NCBI RefSeq assembly: GCF_020524625.1
Contig: NZ_JAIVLL010000006.1
Coordinates: forward strand, 26,664 to 90,663
Length of the DNA: 64,000 bases
Direction: 5' to 3'
Source of the DNA: Brevundimonas poindexterae
Lineage (GTDB): Bacteria; Pseudomonadota; Alphaproteobacteria; Caulobacterales; Caulobacteraceae
Shown: positions 40,448 through 49,561 of the stretch, piece after piece
Layout of the letters: each line of letters opens with the position of its first letter
How positions within the stretch are numbered: position 1 is the first letter of the stretch
Notes under the pieces: model-generated
What the model saw: the letters and a program-made list of their open reading frames with translations, nothing else
Told to the model about the DNA's origin: nothing
The model's database searches: none
Position numbers and translations under genes: made by a program

Positions 40448-42313
40448 TCAGGCGGCCTCGGCCTGCTCGGCGCGGGTCAGCACCTCCAGAACCGCGCGGC
40501 CATAGGTGGTCAGCTTGGACTTGCCGATGCCGGAGACGCCCGACAGGGCCTCCAGACTGGCGGGGCGGGCCTCGGCCAGCGCCAGCAGGGTGCGATCCTG
40601 GAAGATCACATAGGGGGGCACGCCCTGGGCATGGGCCGCCTCGCGCCGCCAGGAGCGCAGGGCCTCGAAGCGCGCGCGGGCGCCGGGTGACAGCTGCGCC
40701 ATCAGATCGGTGGCCGGCGCGCGGCGACCGGCCGGTCGGGCGGCCTGTGGTGTCTCCCGCTTCAGCTCGACCGCATGCTCGCCGCGATAGACCGCGCGCA
40801 CGGCCGCGGGATCGCCCAGTCCGATCAGGGGGCGACCGTCGTTCGGGTCCTCGATCAGCAGGCCCTCGAACACCAGATGATCGAGGATGCGGCGCCATTC
40901 CGCTGCGGGAAGATCGCGACCGATGCCCCAGGTCGACAGGCTCTCGCCCAGACCTTCGCCGTCCTTGCGACGCCCGGTCAGGTGGTCGATCACCCGCCCC
41001 CGGCCGTAACGGCCTTCCAGCCGGTGAACGGCGGCCAGGGCTTTCTGCGCCTCGGTGGTCATGGCGACCAATTCGGGCGGATGGCGGCACAGGTCGCAGA
41101 CGCCGCAGGGCTCGGCGCCCTCTTCCCCGAAATAGTGGCGAACGGCTTGGGGGCGACAGACGGCGCCGTCCAGCATGGCGTACAGCTGCCAGACCTTGCG
41201 GCGCTGGGCGGCCATGACCTCGGGGTCCAGCGCACCCCCGTCCAGACGCTTGAGTGACCAGGCGACGTCGGCCGAGCCGAACAGGGTGATGCCCTCGGCC
41301 GGATCGCCGTCACGGCCCGCGCGGCCGACCTCCTGCCAATAGGCCTCCAGCGAGCCCGGCGGATCGGCGTGGATGACAAAGCGCACGTCCGGCTTGTCGA
41401 CCCCCATGCCGAAGGCGATGGTCGCGACGATCACCCCCTGATCGGCCTCGAGGAACCGGGTCAGCCGGTCGTGACGTTCCCGGGCGTCCAGCCCCGCGTG
41501 ATAGGCGACCGCATCATGGCCCGCCGCCGAAAGGGCCTCGGCCAGCCGCTCGCAGCCCTTCCTCGACCCGCAATAGACGACGCCGGACACGCCGCGCCGG
41601 GCCTCGACCAATTCCTGAACCTGGGTCTCGGTCTTCGCCTGACCGCCCGCCTTGGGCAGGGCCGAAAGGCGCAGGTTCGGCCGGGCGAAGCTGTCGACGA
41701 ACACTTCGGCGCCGCTGATGTTGAGCGATTGCAGGATGTCGGCGCGGGTGCGGGCATCGGCGGTGGCGGTCAGGGCCACGGTCGGCACCGAGGGGAAGCG
41801 CGCCTTCAGCCGCCCCAGATTGCGATAGTCGGGCCGGAAGTCATGACCCCATTGCGAGACGCAGTGCGCCTCGTCGACGGCGATGAAGGACAGGTCCAGC
41901 TCGGCCAGCCGGTCGAGCAGCCAGGACGAGGCCAGACCCTCGGGCGAGACATACAGCAGCTTGATCTCGCCCGCCCGGATGCGCGTCCAGAGGGCCGCTC
42001 GCGCCTCGGAATCGAGCGAGGAATCCAGCCGCGCGGCGGGCACGCCCAGCTGGTCCAGCGCGGCGACCTGATCGCTCATCAGGGCGATGAGCGGCGAGAC
42101 CACCAGCGTCAGGCCGGGCCGCAGCAGGGCCGGGATCTGGTAGCACAGGCTCTTGCCGCCGCCGGTCGGCAGGACGGCCAGGACATCGCAGCCCTCCAGC
42201 ACGGCCGTGATCACCGGGGCCTGAAGACCGCGAAAGTCGTCATGGCCCCAGATACGCTGCAGGAGGGCGCGGGCGTCCGGAAGGCTCCGGCTGGCGGACG
42301 AATCACAGGCCAT
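40448..42313 (-). CDS. recQ: ATP-dependent DNA helicase RecQ
   Basis: A 621-residue 3'-5' helicase of recombination and fork repair. Motif I is [14 protein letters not shown], motif II VDEAHC and motif [12 protein letters not shown]. The Zn-binding RQC part has PCGVCDLC and an HRDC domain ends the protein ([19 protein letters not shown] onward). Length is typical of RecQ. The start [18 protein letters not shown] is the only reasonable one. It diverges from the methyltransferase gene. Confidence 0.96.
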   Translation of the reverse strand: MACDSSASRSLPDARALLQRIWGHDDFRGLQAPVITAVLEGCDVLAVLPTGGGKSLCYQIPALLRPGLTLVVSPLIALMSDQVAALDQLGVPAARLDSSLDSEARAALWTRIRAGEIKLLYVSPEGLASSWLLDRLAELDLSFIAVDEAHCVSQWGHDFRPDYRNLGRLKARFPSVPTVALTATADARTRADILQSLNISGAEVFVDSFARPNLRLSALPKAGGQAKTETQVQELVEARRGVSGVVYCGSRKGCERLAEALSAAGHDAVAYHAGLDARERHDRLTRFLEADQGVIVATIAFGMGVDKPDVRFVIHADPPGSLEAYWQEVGRAGRDGDPAEGITLFGSADVAWSLKRLDGGALDPEVMAAQRRKVWQLYAMLDGAVCRPQAVRHYFGEEGAEPCGVCDLCRHPPELVAMTTEAQKALAAVHRLEGRYGRGRVIDHLTGRRKDGEGLGESLSTWGIGRDLPAAEWRRILDHLVFEGLLIEDPNDGRPLIGLGDPAAVRAVYRGEHAVELKRETPQAARPAGRRAPATDLMAQLSPGARARFEALRSWRREAAHAQGVPPYVIFQDRTLLALAEARPASLEALSGVSGIGKSKLTTYGRAVLEVLTRAEQAEAA

Positions 42314-42385
42314 GCCCGGTTCTGCCGGATGAGGCCGGATGTGTCACCCGTGCCCGGGGCGACAATTGCCGCTATAGGCCGCCTT

Positions 42386-43285
42386 ATGAACAGCCTGATC
42401 TTCGGTCGCCCCCCTCTCGTCTTCGATCCGCCCACCGATGCGGTGCAGGTCTCGCCCCGCGTGCCCGGCGCGGCCGTGCTGGAAGACCTCGTGCCCGAAA
42501 GCGTGGATCAGGCCGTGGTTCTGGCCCCGGCGGGTGCGATCGAGCGACAGTACACGCTGGCGCTGGTGCTGCGGGCCCTGAAGCCGGGCGGTCGCCTCGA
42601 TGTCATGGCGCCCAAGACGAAGGGCGGGGCGCGGCTGGCGAAGGAGCTGAAGGGCTTCGGGGTCGACTGCGAGGTCGTCTCCAAGGCCCACCACAAACGC
42701 TGTCTGGCGACGCGGCCGCAGACGTTGAGCGGTATCGAGACGGGGATTGCGGCCGGCGCGCTGCGGCAGGACCCGGAGTCCGGCATCTGGACCCAGCCGG
42801 GCCTGTTTGCCTGGGACCGGGTCGACCCGGGCACCGCCCTGCTGATCCGGCATCTGGAGGGCCTGAAGGGGCGCGGCGCGGACTTCGGCTGTGGCTATGG
42901 CGCGCTGGGCCGGGTGGTGTTGGCGCAGGAGGCGGTCACCGAACTGACCCTGATCGATCTGGACCGTCGGGCGGTCGAGGCGGCGCGGCGCAACCTCGAC
43001 GATCCGCGCGCGCGGTTCCTGTGGGCCGATGTGCGCACCCTGACCGATCTGGCGGATCTGGATTTTGTCGTCGCCAATCCGCCCTTCCACGATGGCGGGG
43101 CCGAGGATCGCGCCTTGGGCCAGGCCTTTATCGATCGGGCGGCAAAGTCGCTGCGCACGGGCGGCACGCTCTGGATGGTGGCCAACCGACACCTGCCCTA
43201 CGAGACCACCTTGAATGCGGCCTTCAAGACCGTGCGGCCGGTCGTGGAAGCCGAGGGCTACAAGATCATCGAGGCGAAGAAGTGA
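42386..43285 (+). CDS. Class I SAM-dependent methyltransferase (RsmC-like)
   Basis: A 299-residue two-domain methyltransferase. The N-terminal half is a degenerate Rossmann domain (LALVLRALKPGGRLDV). The C-terminal half has motif I GADFGCGYGALG and the catalytic DFVVANPPFHDGG motif, the NPPF form of enzymes that methylate an exocyclic amino group of guanine in rRNA. This double-domain layout is that of RsmC/RlmG (16S G1207 or 23S G1835). Its overlap with an rRNA pseudouridine synthase (GTGA) supports an rRNA role. The ATG at 42386 has no strong SD, and a much longer upstream frame was rejected. Confidence 0.85.
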   Translation: MNSLIFGRPPLVFDPPTDAVQVSPRVPGAAVLEDLVPESVDQAVVLAPAGAIERQYTLALVLRALKPGGRLDVMAPKTKGGARLAKELKGFGVDCEVVSKAHHKRCLATRPQTLSGIETGIAAGALRQDPESGIWTQPGLFAWDRVDPGTALLIRHLEGLKGRGADFGCGYGALGRVVLAQEAVTELTLIDLDRRAVEAARRNLDDPRARFLWADVRTLTDLADLDFVVANPPFHDGGAEDRALGQAFIDRAAKSLRTGGTLWMVANRHLPYETTLNAAFKTVRPVVEAEGYKIIEAKK

Positions 43286-44016
43286 GCAAGGTCCCCAGCC
43301 TGCGCATCGACCGGCTGCTGTCATCGCTCGGCTATGGCTCGCGCACCGAAATGGCGCGGATGGCCCGGGCCGGCGGGATTGCGCTGGACGGCGCGGACCT
43401 GACCGATGTGTCGAAGCGGATCGCGCTCTCGCCCGACCTGCCCACGCGGATGGAGATCGATGGCGAACCGCTCGACCCGCTGCCGGGGCTGGTGATGATG
43501 ATGCACAAGCCGCTGGGCATGACCTGTTCGCACAAGGAGGACGGGGCGCTGGTGTTCGACCTGTTGCCCGAGCGCTGGCGCAGGCGCGACCCGGCCATTT
43601 CGACCGTCGGGCGGCTGGACAAGGCGACCACCGGCCTGCTGCTGCTGACCGACGACGGCGCCCTGCTGCACCGGATCATCAGTCCGAAGCGCCATGTGGC
43701 CAAGGTCTACCGCGCCACGCTCGCCCGGCCCCTGGAGGGCGGGGAGGGCGCGCTGTTCGCCTCGGGCGAACTGGTGCTGGAGGGCGAGGACAAGCCCCTG
43801 TCGCCGGCCGTCCTCGAGGTCATCACCCCGACCGAGGCGACCCTGACGGTCACCGAAGGCCGCTATCACCAGGTGCGGCGCATGTTCGCCGCCGTCGGCA
43901 ACCACGTCGAGGCCCTGCACCGCGAGCGGGTCGGGGCCCTGACCCTGCCCGACGATCTGGCGCCCGGCGATTGGCGCCTGCTGACGCCCGAAGAGGTCGA
44001 TCTGATCTTTCAGTGA
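43282..44016 (+). CDS. rsuA: 16S rRNA pseudouridine synthase RsuA family
   Basis: A 244-residue enzyme. An S4-like N-terminal domain (LRIDRLLSSLGYGSRTEM) is followed by the catalytic domain with the invariant Asp in VGRLDKATTGLLLLTDDG. KPLGMTCSHK and EGRYHQVRRMFAAVGNHV are typical of the RsuA/RluB/E/F family; RsuA (16S position 516) is the closest guess but RluE/F cannot be excluded. The GTG start overlaps the methyltransferase stop, so the two rRNA-modification genes are coupled. Confidence 0.9.
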   Translation: MSKVPSLRIDRLLSSLGYGSRTEMARMARAGGIALDGADLTDVSKRIALSPDLPTRMEIDGEPLDPLPGLVMMMHKPLGMTCSHKEDGALVFDLLPERWRRRDPAISTVGRLDKATTGLLLLTDDGALLHRIISPKRHVAKVYRATLARPLEGGEGALFASGELVLEGEDKPLSPAVLEVITPTEATLTVTEGRYHQVRRMFAAVGNHVEALHRERVGALTLPDDLAPGDWRLLTPEEVDLIFQ

Positions 44017-44073
44017 CGCCGCCGGAACCCCCGGACCTCTGGGGCTCTATCGCTCCGCCACAGGGGACGGTCG

Positions 44074-45288
44074 ATGAGCGGTGCCACACAGAAGCGCGAT
44101 CTCCGGACCGGCCGGTCGGTCTGGGCCGACAGTTATGGCCTCGGCGTGCCGGTCAGGACGCTGACCGGGGCGATCTCCGTCGATATCGCCATCATAGGGG
44201 CCGGGATCAGCGGCGCCTTCATGGCGCGCGAGCTGAGCCGCGATCATTCGGTGGCGGTGCTGGACCGACGCCCGCCCCTGACCGGATCGACCATGGCCTC
44301 GACGGCCCTGCTGCAATGGGAAATCGACCTGCCGTTGACCGCCTTGGCGGACCGGATCGGCATGGCGGATGCGCGCCGGGCGTATCTGCGCTCCCGCGCG
44401 GCGGTGGACGCGCTGAAGCAGATCGTGGCGGACGAGGGCATCCGCTGTGGCCTTGAGGGCAAGGACACCCTCTATCTGGCCGGCGATGAGTACGGCCGTC
44501 GCGCGCTGGACGCCGAAGCCGACGCGCGGGCCGACATCGGTCTGGACAGCACCTTCTTCGGTCCCGCCGACCTTCGTGAGCGGTTCGGCCTCGACCGGAC
44601 CGGGGCGATCCTGTCCACCGGCTCGGCCAGCGCCGACCCCGCCCAGCTGGCGGCCGGCCTCCTGCGGCGGGCCCAGGCGGACGGGGCGGTGGTCTATTCG
44701 CCGGTCGAGGTGACGCAGGCGGCCTCCGACCCCGACGGTGTCACCCTGCTGACCGATACGGGCCATGCCGTGCGCGCGCGGCATGTTGTGTTCTGCTGTG
44801 GCTATGAGTTCCCGGAGGGCGTGCCGACCCCGGGTGCAAAGGTCATCTCGACCTGGGCGCTGGCCTCCACCGAACGCACGCCGTGCCCGGCCTGGTTGCG
44901 CGACACCCTCGTGTGGGAAGCGTCCGACCCCTACCTCTATTTCCGCATGGCCGGCGACGGCCGCCTGATCGTGGGCGGCGAGGATGAGGACGCCCCCGGC
45001 GCCCACGAAAACCCCGACAAGCTGAAGCGCAAATGCGCCACCATCCGCGAGAAGCTGCTCACCCTGCTGCCCGATCTGGAATTCGAGGTCGACTACAGCT
45101 GGGCCGGGGCGTTCGGCGAGAGCGCGACCGGCCTGCCCTCCATCGCGCCGGTGCCCGACATGGCGCACGCCTGGGCCGTCATGGGCTTTGGTGGCAACGG
45201 CATCACCTATTCGGTGATCGCCAGCCAGGTGGTCTCGGCGGCGATCCGGGGGCACCCCGATCCGGACGCCGACCTCTATCAGACTTGA
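44074..45288 (+). CDS. FAD-dependent oxidoreductase (DAO family)
   Basis: A 404-residue enzyme with the dinucleotide-binding motif IAIIGAGISGAFMA (about residues 38-52) and ELSRDHSVAVLDRR as the second beta strand. The C-terminal SYSWAGAFGESATGLPSI and GFGGNGITYS segments complete the D-amino-acid-oxidase/glycine-oxidase fold. It has no signal peptide and should be cytoplasmic. The substrate is unknown; related proteins are amine or amino-acid oxidases. It lies 57 bp after rsuA and 32 bp before trpF and may share their transcript. Confidence 0.85.
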   Translation: MSGATQKRDLRTGRSVWADSYGLGVPVRTLTGAISVDIAIIGAGISGAFMARELSRDHSVAVLDRRPPLTGSTMASTALLQWEIDLPLTALADRIGMADARRAYLRSRAAVDALKQIVADEGIRCGLEGKDTLYLAGDEYGRRALDAEADARADIGLDSTFFGPADLRERFGLDRTGAILSTGSASADPAQLAAGLLRRAQADGAVVYSPVEVTQAASDPDGVTLLTDTGHAVRARHVVFCCGYEFPEGVPTPGAKVISTWALASTERTPCPAWLRDTLVWEASDPYLYFRMAGDGRLIVGGEDEDAPGAHENPDKLKRKCATIREKLLTLLPDLEFEVDYSWAGAFGESATGLPSIAPVPDMAHAWAVMGFGGNGITYSVIASQVVSAAIRGHPDPDADLYQT

Positions 45289-45320
45289 CGCCCGGCCCGG
45301 CTGTGCGCAGGTCACGGCCC

Positions 45321-45985
45321 ATGACCCTGGCGAAGATCTGCGGACTGACGACCCCCGAGACCCTGACGGTTGCGCTGGACGCGGGCGCGGCCTTCGTGGG
45401 TCTGGTGGCGTTCGGGAAGAGCCCCCGCAACCTCGCGCCCGAACACGCCCGGCGTCTGCTGGACCAGACCGGCATGGCCGGGGACCGCCGGGCGAAGGTG
45501 GTGGTCGTGACGGTCGATCCCGACGATGCCCTGCTGGACGCCCTGAGCCGCAACGTCGCCCCCGACTTCATCCAGCTGCACGGCCGTGAGACGCCCGAGC
45601 GGGCCGCAGAGGTGCGCCAGCGGACCGGGGCCGGGATCATCAAATGCCTGCCGGTCTCCGACCCCGACGACATGAGGCCGGTCGCCGACTGGGCCGGAGT
45701 GGCCGATCACCTGATGTTTGACGCCCGCACCCCGGCCGACGCGACCCTCCCCGGCGGCATGGGGTTGAGCTTCGACTGGACGCTGCTGGCGGAGCTCAAG
45801 CTTGAGCGCCCGTGGTTCCTGGCGGGCGGGCTCAATCCGGCGAATGTCGCCGAAGCTGTGCGGCTGTCCGGCGCACCCATGGTCGATGTGTCCTCTGGCG
45901 TCGAGCGCGCGCCGGGTGTTAAGGAACCGGCCCTCATCCGCGCCTTCCTTCAGGCCGTAGGTACCCTCCCCGGGAAACAGTCATC

Positions 45986-45989
<4 letters not shown>
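45321..45989 (+). CDS. trpF: Phosphoribosylanthranilate isomerase
   Basis: A 222-residue (beta/alpha)8 enzyme converting phosphoribosyl-anthranilate to the carboxyphenylamino-deoxyribulose phosphate of tryptophan synthesis. The catalytic Cys is in AKICGL, the general acid Asp is in [10 protein letters not shown], and [11 protein letters not shown] is diagnostic. The phosphate site is AGGLNPANV and DVSSGVE. ATG at 45321 was chosen. The stop overlaps the TTG start of trpB. It opens the conserved trpF-trpB-trpA-accD-folC cluster. Confidence 0.96.
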
Positions 45990-47200
<1,211 letters not shown>

Positions 47201-47214
47201 CTGGCAGCCTTCGA

Positions 47215-47263
47215 TCCTCCCTCGCGAAGCGGGGGAGGGGGACCACGAAGTGGTGGAGGGGGC
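47215..47263 (+). repeat. Double-hairpin repeat, family 1, copy A-left
   Basis: Pattern TCCTCCCTC, loop, GGGGGAGG, then GGGACC, ACGAAGT, GGTGGAGGGGGC. Arm 1 is CCTCCC/GGGAGG and arm 2 is ACCAC/GTGGT. It lies in forward orientation just after trpB, with its G-rich tail facing the partner copy. Confidence 0.85.
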
Positions 47264-47289
47264 AAGCCCCGGACGCTGCGCCTGAAGCC

Positions 47290-47352
47290 GCCCCCTCCAC
47301 CATGCTGCGCATGGTCCCCCTCCCCCGTGCCGCTACGCTCCACAGGGGAGGA
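47290..47352 (-). repeat. Double-hairpin repeat, family 1, copy A-right (inverted)
   Basis: Same element on the minus strand, 26 bp from A-left. Its first hairpin is enlarged: CCTCCCCTGTG pairs with CACGGGGGAGG across an 11-nt loop. Arm 2 is ACCATGC/GCATGGT. Its outer end on the plus strand is AGGGGAGGA (47344-47352), placed 8 bp before the trpA ATG as a Shine-Dalgarno. Confidence 0.85.
47344..47352 (+). promoter_or_regulatory. Repeat-derived ribosome binding site of trpA
   Basis: AGGGGAGGA is the outer end of repeat copy A-right and ends 8 bp before the trpA ATG at 47361. It is the only good Shine-Dalgarno there. In a folded repeat it would be paired in hairpin 1. Confidence 0.75.
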
Positions 47353-47360
47353 TCTGACGC

Positions 47361-48191
47361 ATGACCACCGCCCGTATCGACGCCCGCTTTGCGGCGCTGA
47401 AGGCCGAGGGCCGCGCCGGTTTTGTCGCCTATGTCATGGCGGGCGATCCGTCGCCCGAAGCCACGCTCGACATCCTGAACGGTCTGGTCGAGGCCGGGGC
47501 CGATGTGCTGGAGCTGGGCTTTCCCTTCTCCGATCCGATGGCCGAGGGGCCGACCATCCAGCGTGCCGCCCTGCGCGGGCTGAAATCCGGCCTGACGCTG
47601 AAGGGCACCCTGGAGCTGGCCCGCCGCTTCCGGGCGGGGAATGCCGACACGCCCCTGATCCTGATGGGCTATCTCAATCCGGTCGAGCAGATGGGCTACC
47701 GGGCCTTTGCCCAGGCCGCCGATGCGGCGGGGGTTGATGGGGTCATCCTGGTCGACTGCCCGCCCGAGGAGTCCGCGGAACTGGTCGAGGCGCTGGATGC
47801 CTCGCACCTGTCGCTGATCCGGCTGGCCACCCCGACCTCGGACGATGACCGGCTGAAGGTCATCGCGCGCGGCACCTCGGGCTTTGTCTATTATGTCTCG
47901 GTCGCCGGTGTGACCGGGGTCAAGGAAGCCGTGGCCGGCGATGTGGCGCCGGCGGTGGCGCGGGTGCGCTCCGCGATCGGCCTTCCCGTCGCCGTCGGCT
48001 TTGGCGTAAAGACCGCCGAACGGGCCGCCGAAATCGCCCGGGTCGCCGATGCGGTGGTGGTCGGCTCGGCCCTGGTCGACCGGGTCGAGGCGGCCGTGAC
48101 CGAGAACCGCGACCCGGTGGCCGACGTTCTCTCCCTGGCGCGGGACCTGTCGCACGCCGTGCACACCGCCCGCGCCGCCGAAACCGTGTAG
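47361..48191 (+). CDS. trpA: Tryptophan synthase alpha chain
   Basis: A 276-residue (beta/alpha)8 lyase that releases indole from indole-glycerol phosphate. Catalytic E51 is in LELGFPFSDP. The usual second acid, Asp60 of E. coli, is a Glu here (E62 in PMAEGP), a conservative change. GFGVKTAERA is the phosphate-binding part. Unusually it is separated from trpB by 160 bp containing two inverted repeats, and its ribosome binding site comes from the second. It belongs to the same operon as trpB and accD. Confidence 0.97.
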   Translation: MTTARIDARFAALKAEGRAGFVAYVMAGDPSPEATLDILNGLVEAGADVLELGFPFSDPMAEGPTIQRAALRGLKSGLTLKGTLELARRFRAGNADTPLILMGYLNPVEQMGYRAFAQAADAAGVDGVILVDCPPEESAELVEALDASHLSLIRLATPTSDDDRLKVIARGTSGFVYYVSVAGVTGVKEAVAGDVAPAVARVRSAIGLPVAVGFGVKTAERAAEIARVADAVVVGSALVDRVEAAVTENRDPVADVLSLARDLSHAVHTARAAETV

Positions 48192-48201
48192 AAGACGACC
48201 C

Positions 48202-49101
48202 ATGGCTGATCGCAAGACTCCCGACCGTCCGCAACCGCCCGCCCGGGGTGGCTGGCTGAGCCGCTTCGCGCCCGGCGTGCGCAAGATCGTCGGCCGCCGC
48301 GACACGCCCGACAATCTCTGGGTCAAGGACCCCGACACCGGCGAGATGCTGTATCGCTCGGACCTCGAGGGCAGCCTGTGGGTGACCCCGTCCGGGCGCC
48401 ATATGCGCATCAATGCCCCGACCCGGCTGCGCTACACTTTCGACGACGGCGAGTATGAGCCGATCGACACCCCCGAGGTGCCCGAGGATCCGCTGAACTT
48501 CTCGGACGGCAAGCCGTACCGCGACCGTCTGGCTGCGGCGCGCAAGGCGGCGGGACGCAAGGACACCATGGCCATCGGCTATGGCGATGTCGGCGGAACA
48601 CCCGCCGTGGTGATCGTCCAGGATTTCACCTTCATGGGCGGGTCGCTGGGCATGGCCGCCGGCGAAGCCTTCATCGCCGCCGCTGAGGCCGCCATCGAAC
48701 GCAAGGTGCCGCTGGTCTGCTACACCGCCGCCGGCGGCGCCCGCATGCAGGAGGGCGCGCTGTCCCTCATGCAGATGGCCCGCACCACCCTGGCCATCCA
48801 GGACCTGAAGGCACATCGTCTGCCGTTCGTGGTGGTGCTGACCGATCCGACTACGGGCGGGGTGACCGCCAGCTATGCCATGCTGGGCGATGTCCACCTC
48901 GCCGAGCCGGGCGCCCTGATCGGCTTTGCCGGTCCGCGCGTGATCGAGGCCACCATCCGCGAAAAGCTGCCCCCCGGCTTCCAGCGCGCTGAATATCTGC
49001 AGGAAAAAGGCATGGTCGACCGCGTCGTGCCCCGCGCCGACCTGCCCCGCGTGCTGGGCCAGATCCTGTCCATGCTGATGGACGGCCGAAAGGCGGCTTA
49101 A
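48202..49101 (+). CDS. accD: Acetyl-CoA carboxylase carboxyltransferase subunit beta
   Basis: A 299-residue subunit that, with AccA, transfers carboxyl from biotin to acetyl-CoA. The crotonase-like core is intact: FMGGSLGMAAGEAF, GGARMQEGALSLMQMA and DPTTGGVTASYA. The N-terminal Zn-ribbon, however, has lost all four cysteines: the first knuckle reads KDPDTGEMLYR and the second VTPSGRHMRI, where CPxC and CPxC are normal. Rhizobial AccD also departs from the four-Cys pattern. It sits 10 bp after trpA. Confidence 0.95.
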   Translation: MADRKTPDRPQPPARGGWLSRFAPGVRKIVGRRDTPDNLWVKDPDTGEMLYRSDLEGSLWVTPSGRHMRINAPTRLRYTFDDGEYEPIDTPEVPEDPLNFSDGKPYRDRLAAARKAAGRKDTMAIGYGDVGGTPAVVIVQDFTFMGGSLGMAAGEAFIAAAEAAIERKVPLVCYTAAGGARMQEGALSLMQMARTTLAIQDLKAHRLPFVVVLTDPTTGGVTASYAMLGDVHLAEPGALIGFAGPRVIEATIREKLPPGFQRAEYLQEKGMVDRVVPRADLPRVLGQILSMLMDGRKAA

Positions 49102-49107
49102 GTCATA

Positions 49108-49155
49108 TCCTCCCCCGCCTGCGGGGGAGGGGGACCGCGGAGCGGTGGAGGGGGC
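49108..49155 (+). repeat. Double-hairpin repeat, family 1, copy B-left
   Basis: TCCTCCCCC, GCCTGC, GGGGGAGGGGGACC, GCGGAGC, GGTGGAGGGGGC: 48 bp, forward orientation. Arm 2 pairs as ACCGC/GCGGT. Its tail GGAGGGGG serves as SD for the GTG start of the DUF559 gene 3 bp downstream. Confidence 0.9.
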
Positions 49156-49157
49156 GA

Positions 49158-49556
49158 GTGCGAGCGAAGGTCCTGACAGCGAAACGTGCCCGAACGTTGA
49201 GACGCGCGATGTCGCTTCCTGAAGTCCTGCTATGGGGCTGTCTGCGCGGGGAGAGGCTGCAGGGACTAAGGGTTCGCCGTCAGCATGCCATCGGGAGCTA
49301 CATTCTGGACTTCTATTGCCCATCCGCCCGACTGGCTGTCGAGGTGGACGGAGAGTTCCACGGCGAGGCTGATCAAGCGCGCCACGACGCTGTGCGAACG
49401 CGTTGGCTGCACGAAGAGGGCATTCAGGTTTTGAGGATCGCCGCTCGAGATGTGCTGGACGAGAAGACCCGCCCCGATGTTCTCGACGCGATTGTGCACG
49501 CTGCCGCCCCCTCCACCCCTACGGGGTCCCCCTCCCCCATGAATGGGGGAGGATGA
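49158..49556 (+). CDS. DUF559 endonuclease-domain protein bracketed by repeats
   Basis: A 132-residue protein of the DUF559 family (Vsr-like PD-(D/E)XK fold). The helical N-terminus ARTLRRAMSLPEVLLWGCLR leads to QHAIGSYILDFYCP and the metal site LAVEVDGEFH (Asp in LDFYCP, then Glu and Asp in EVDG), then WLHEEGIQVLRI. All expected core residues appear intact, so it should be an active nuclease; no target is known. The GTG at 49158 follows GGAGGGGGC supplied by the left repeat. The last 17 residues (AAPSTPTGSPSPMNGGG) are read from the right, inverted repeat, so the gene fills the space between the pair. It interrupts accD-folC. A start at the internal ATG 49209 would lose conserved residues. 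Confidence 0.88.
   Translation: MRAKVLTAKRARTLRRAMSLPEVLLWGCLRGERLQGLRVRRQHAIGSYILDFYCPSARLAVEVDGEFHGEADQARHDAVRTRWLHEEGIQVLRIAARDVLDEKTRPDVLDAIVHAAAPSTPTGSPSPMNGGG
49506..49553 (-). repeat. Double-hairpin repeat, family 1, copy B-right (inverted)
   Basis: Inverted partner of B-left, also 48 bp. Read on the minus strand: TCCTCCCCC, ATTCAT, GGGGGAGGGGGACC, CCGTAGG, GGTGGAGGGGGC. Arm 2 pairs as ACCCC/GGGGT. It encodes the C-terminus of the DUF559 protein and ends directly before the folC start region. Confidence 0.9.
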
Positions 49557-49561
49557 AGGAC

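Noticed and set aside
47201..47360. A trp attenuator or leader peptide between trpB and trpA
   Set aside because: The hairpins belong to a repeat found at several unrelated loci, and there is no Trp-rich leader peptide or T-run.
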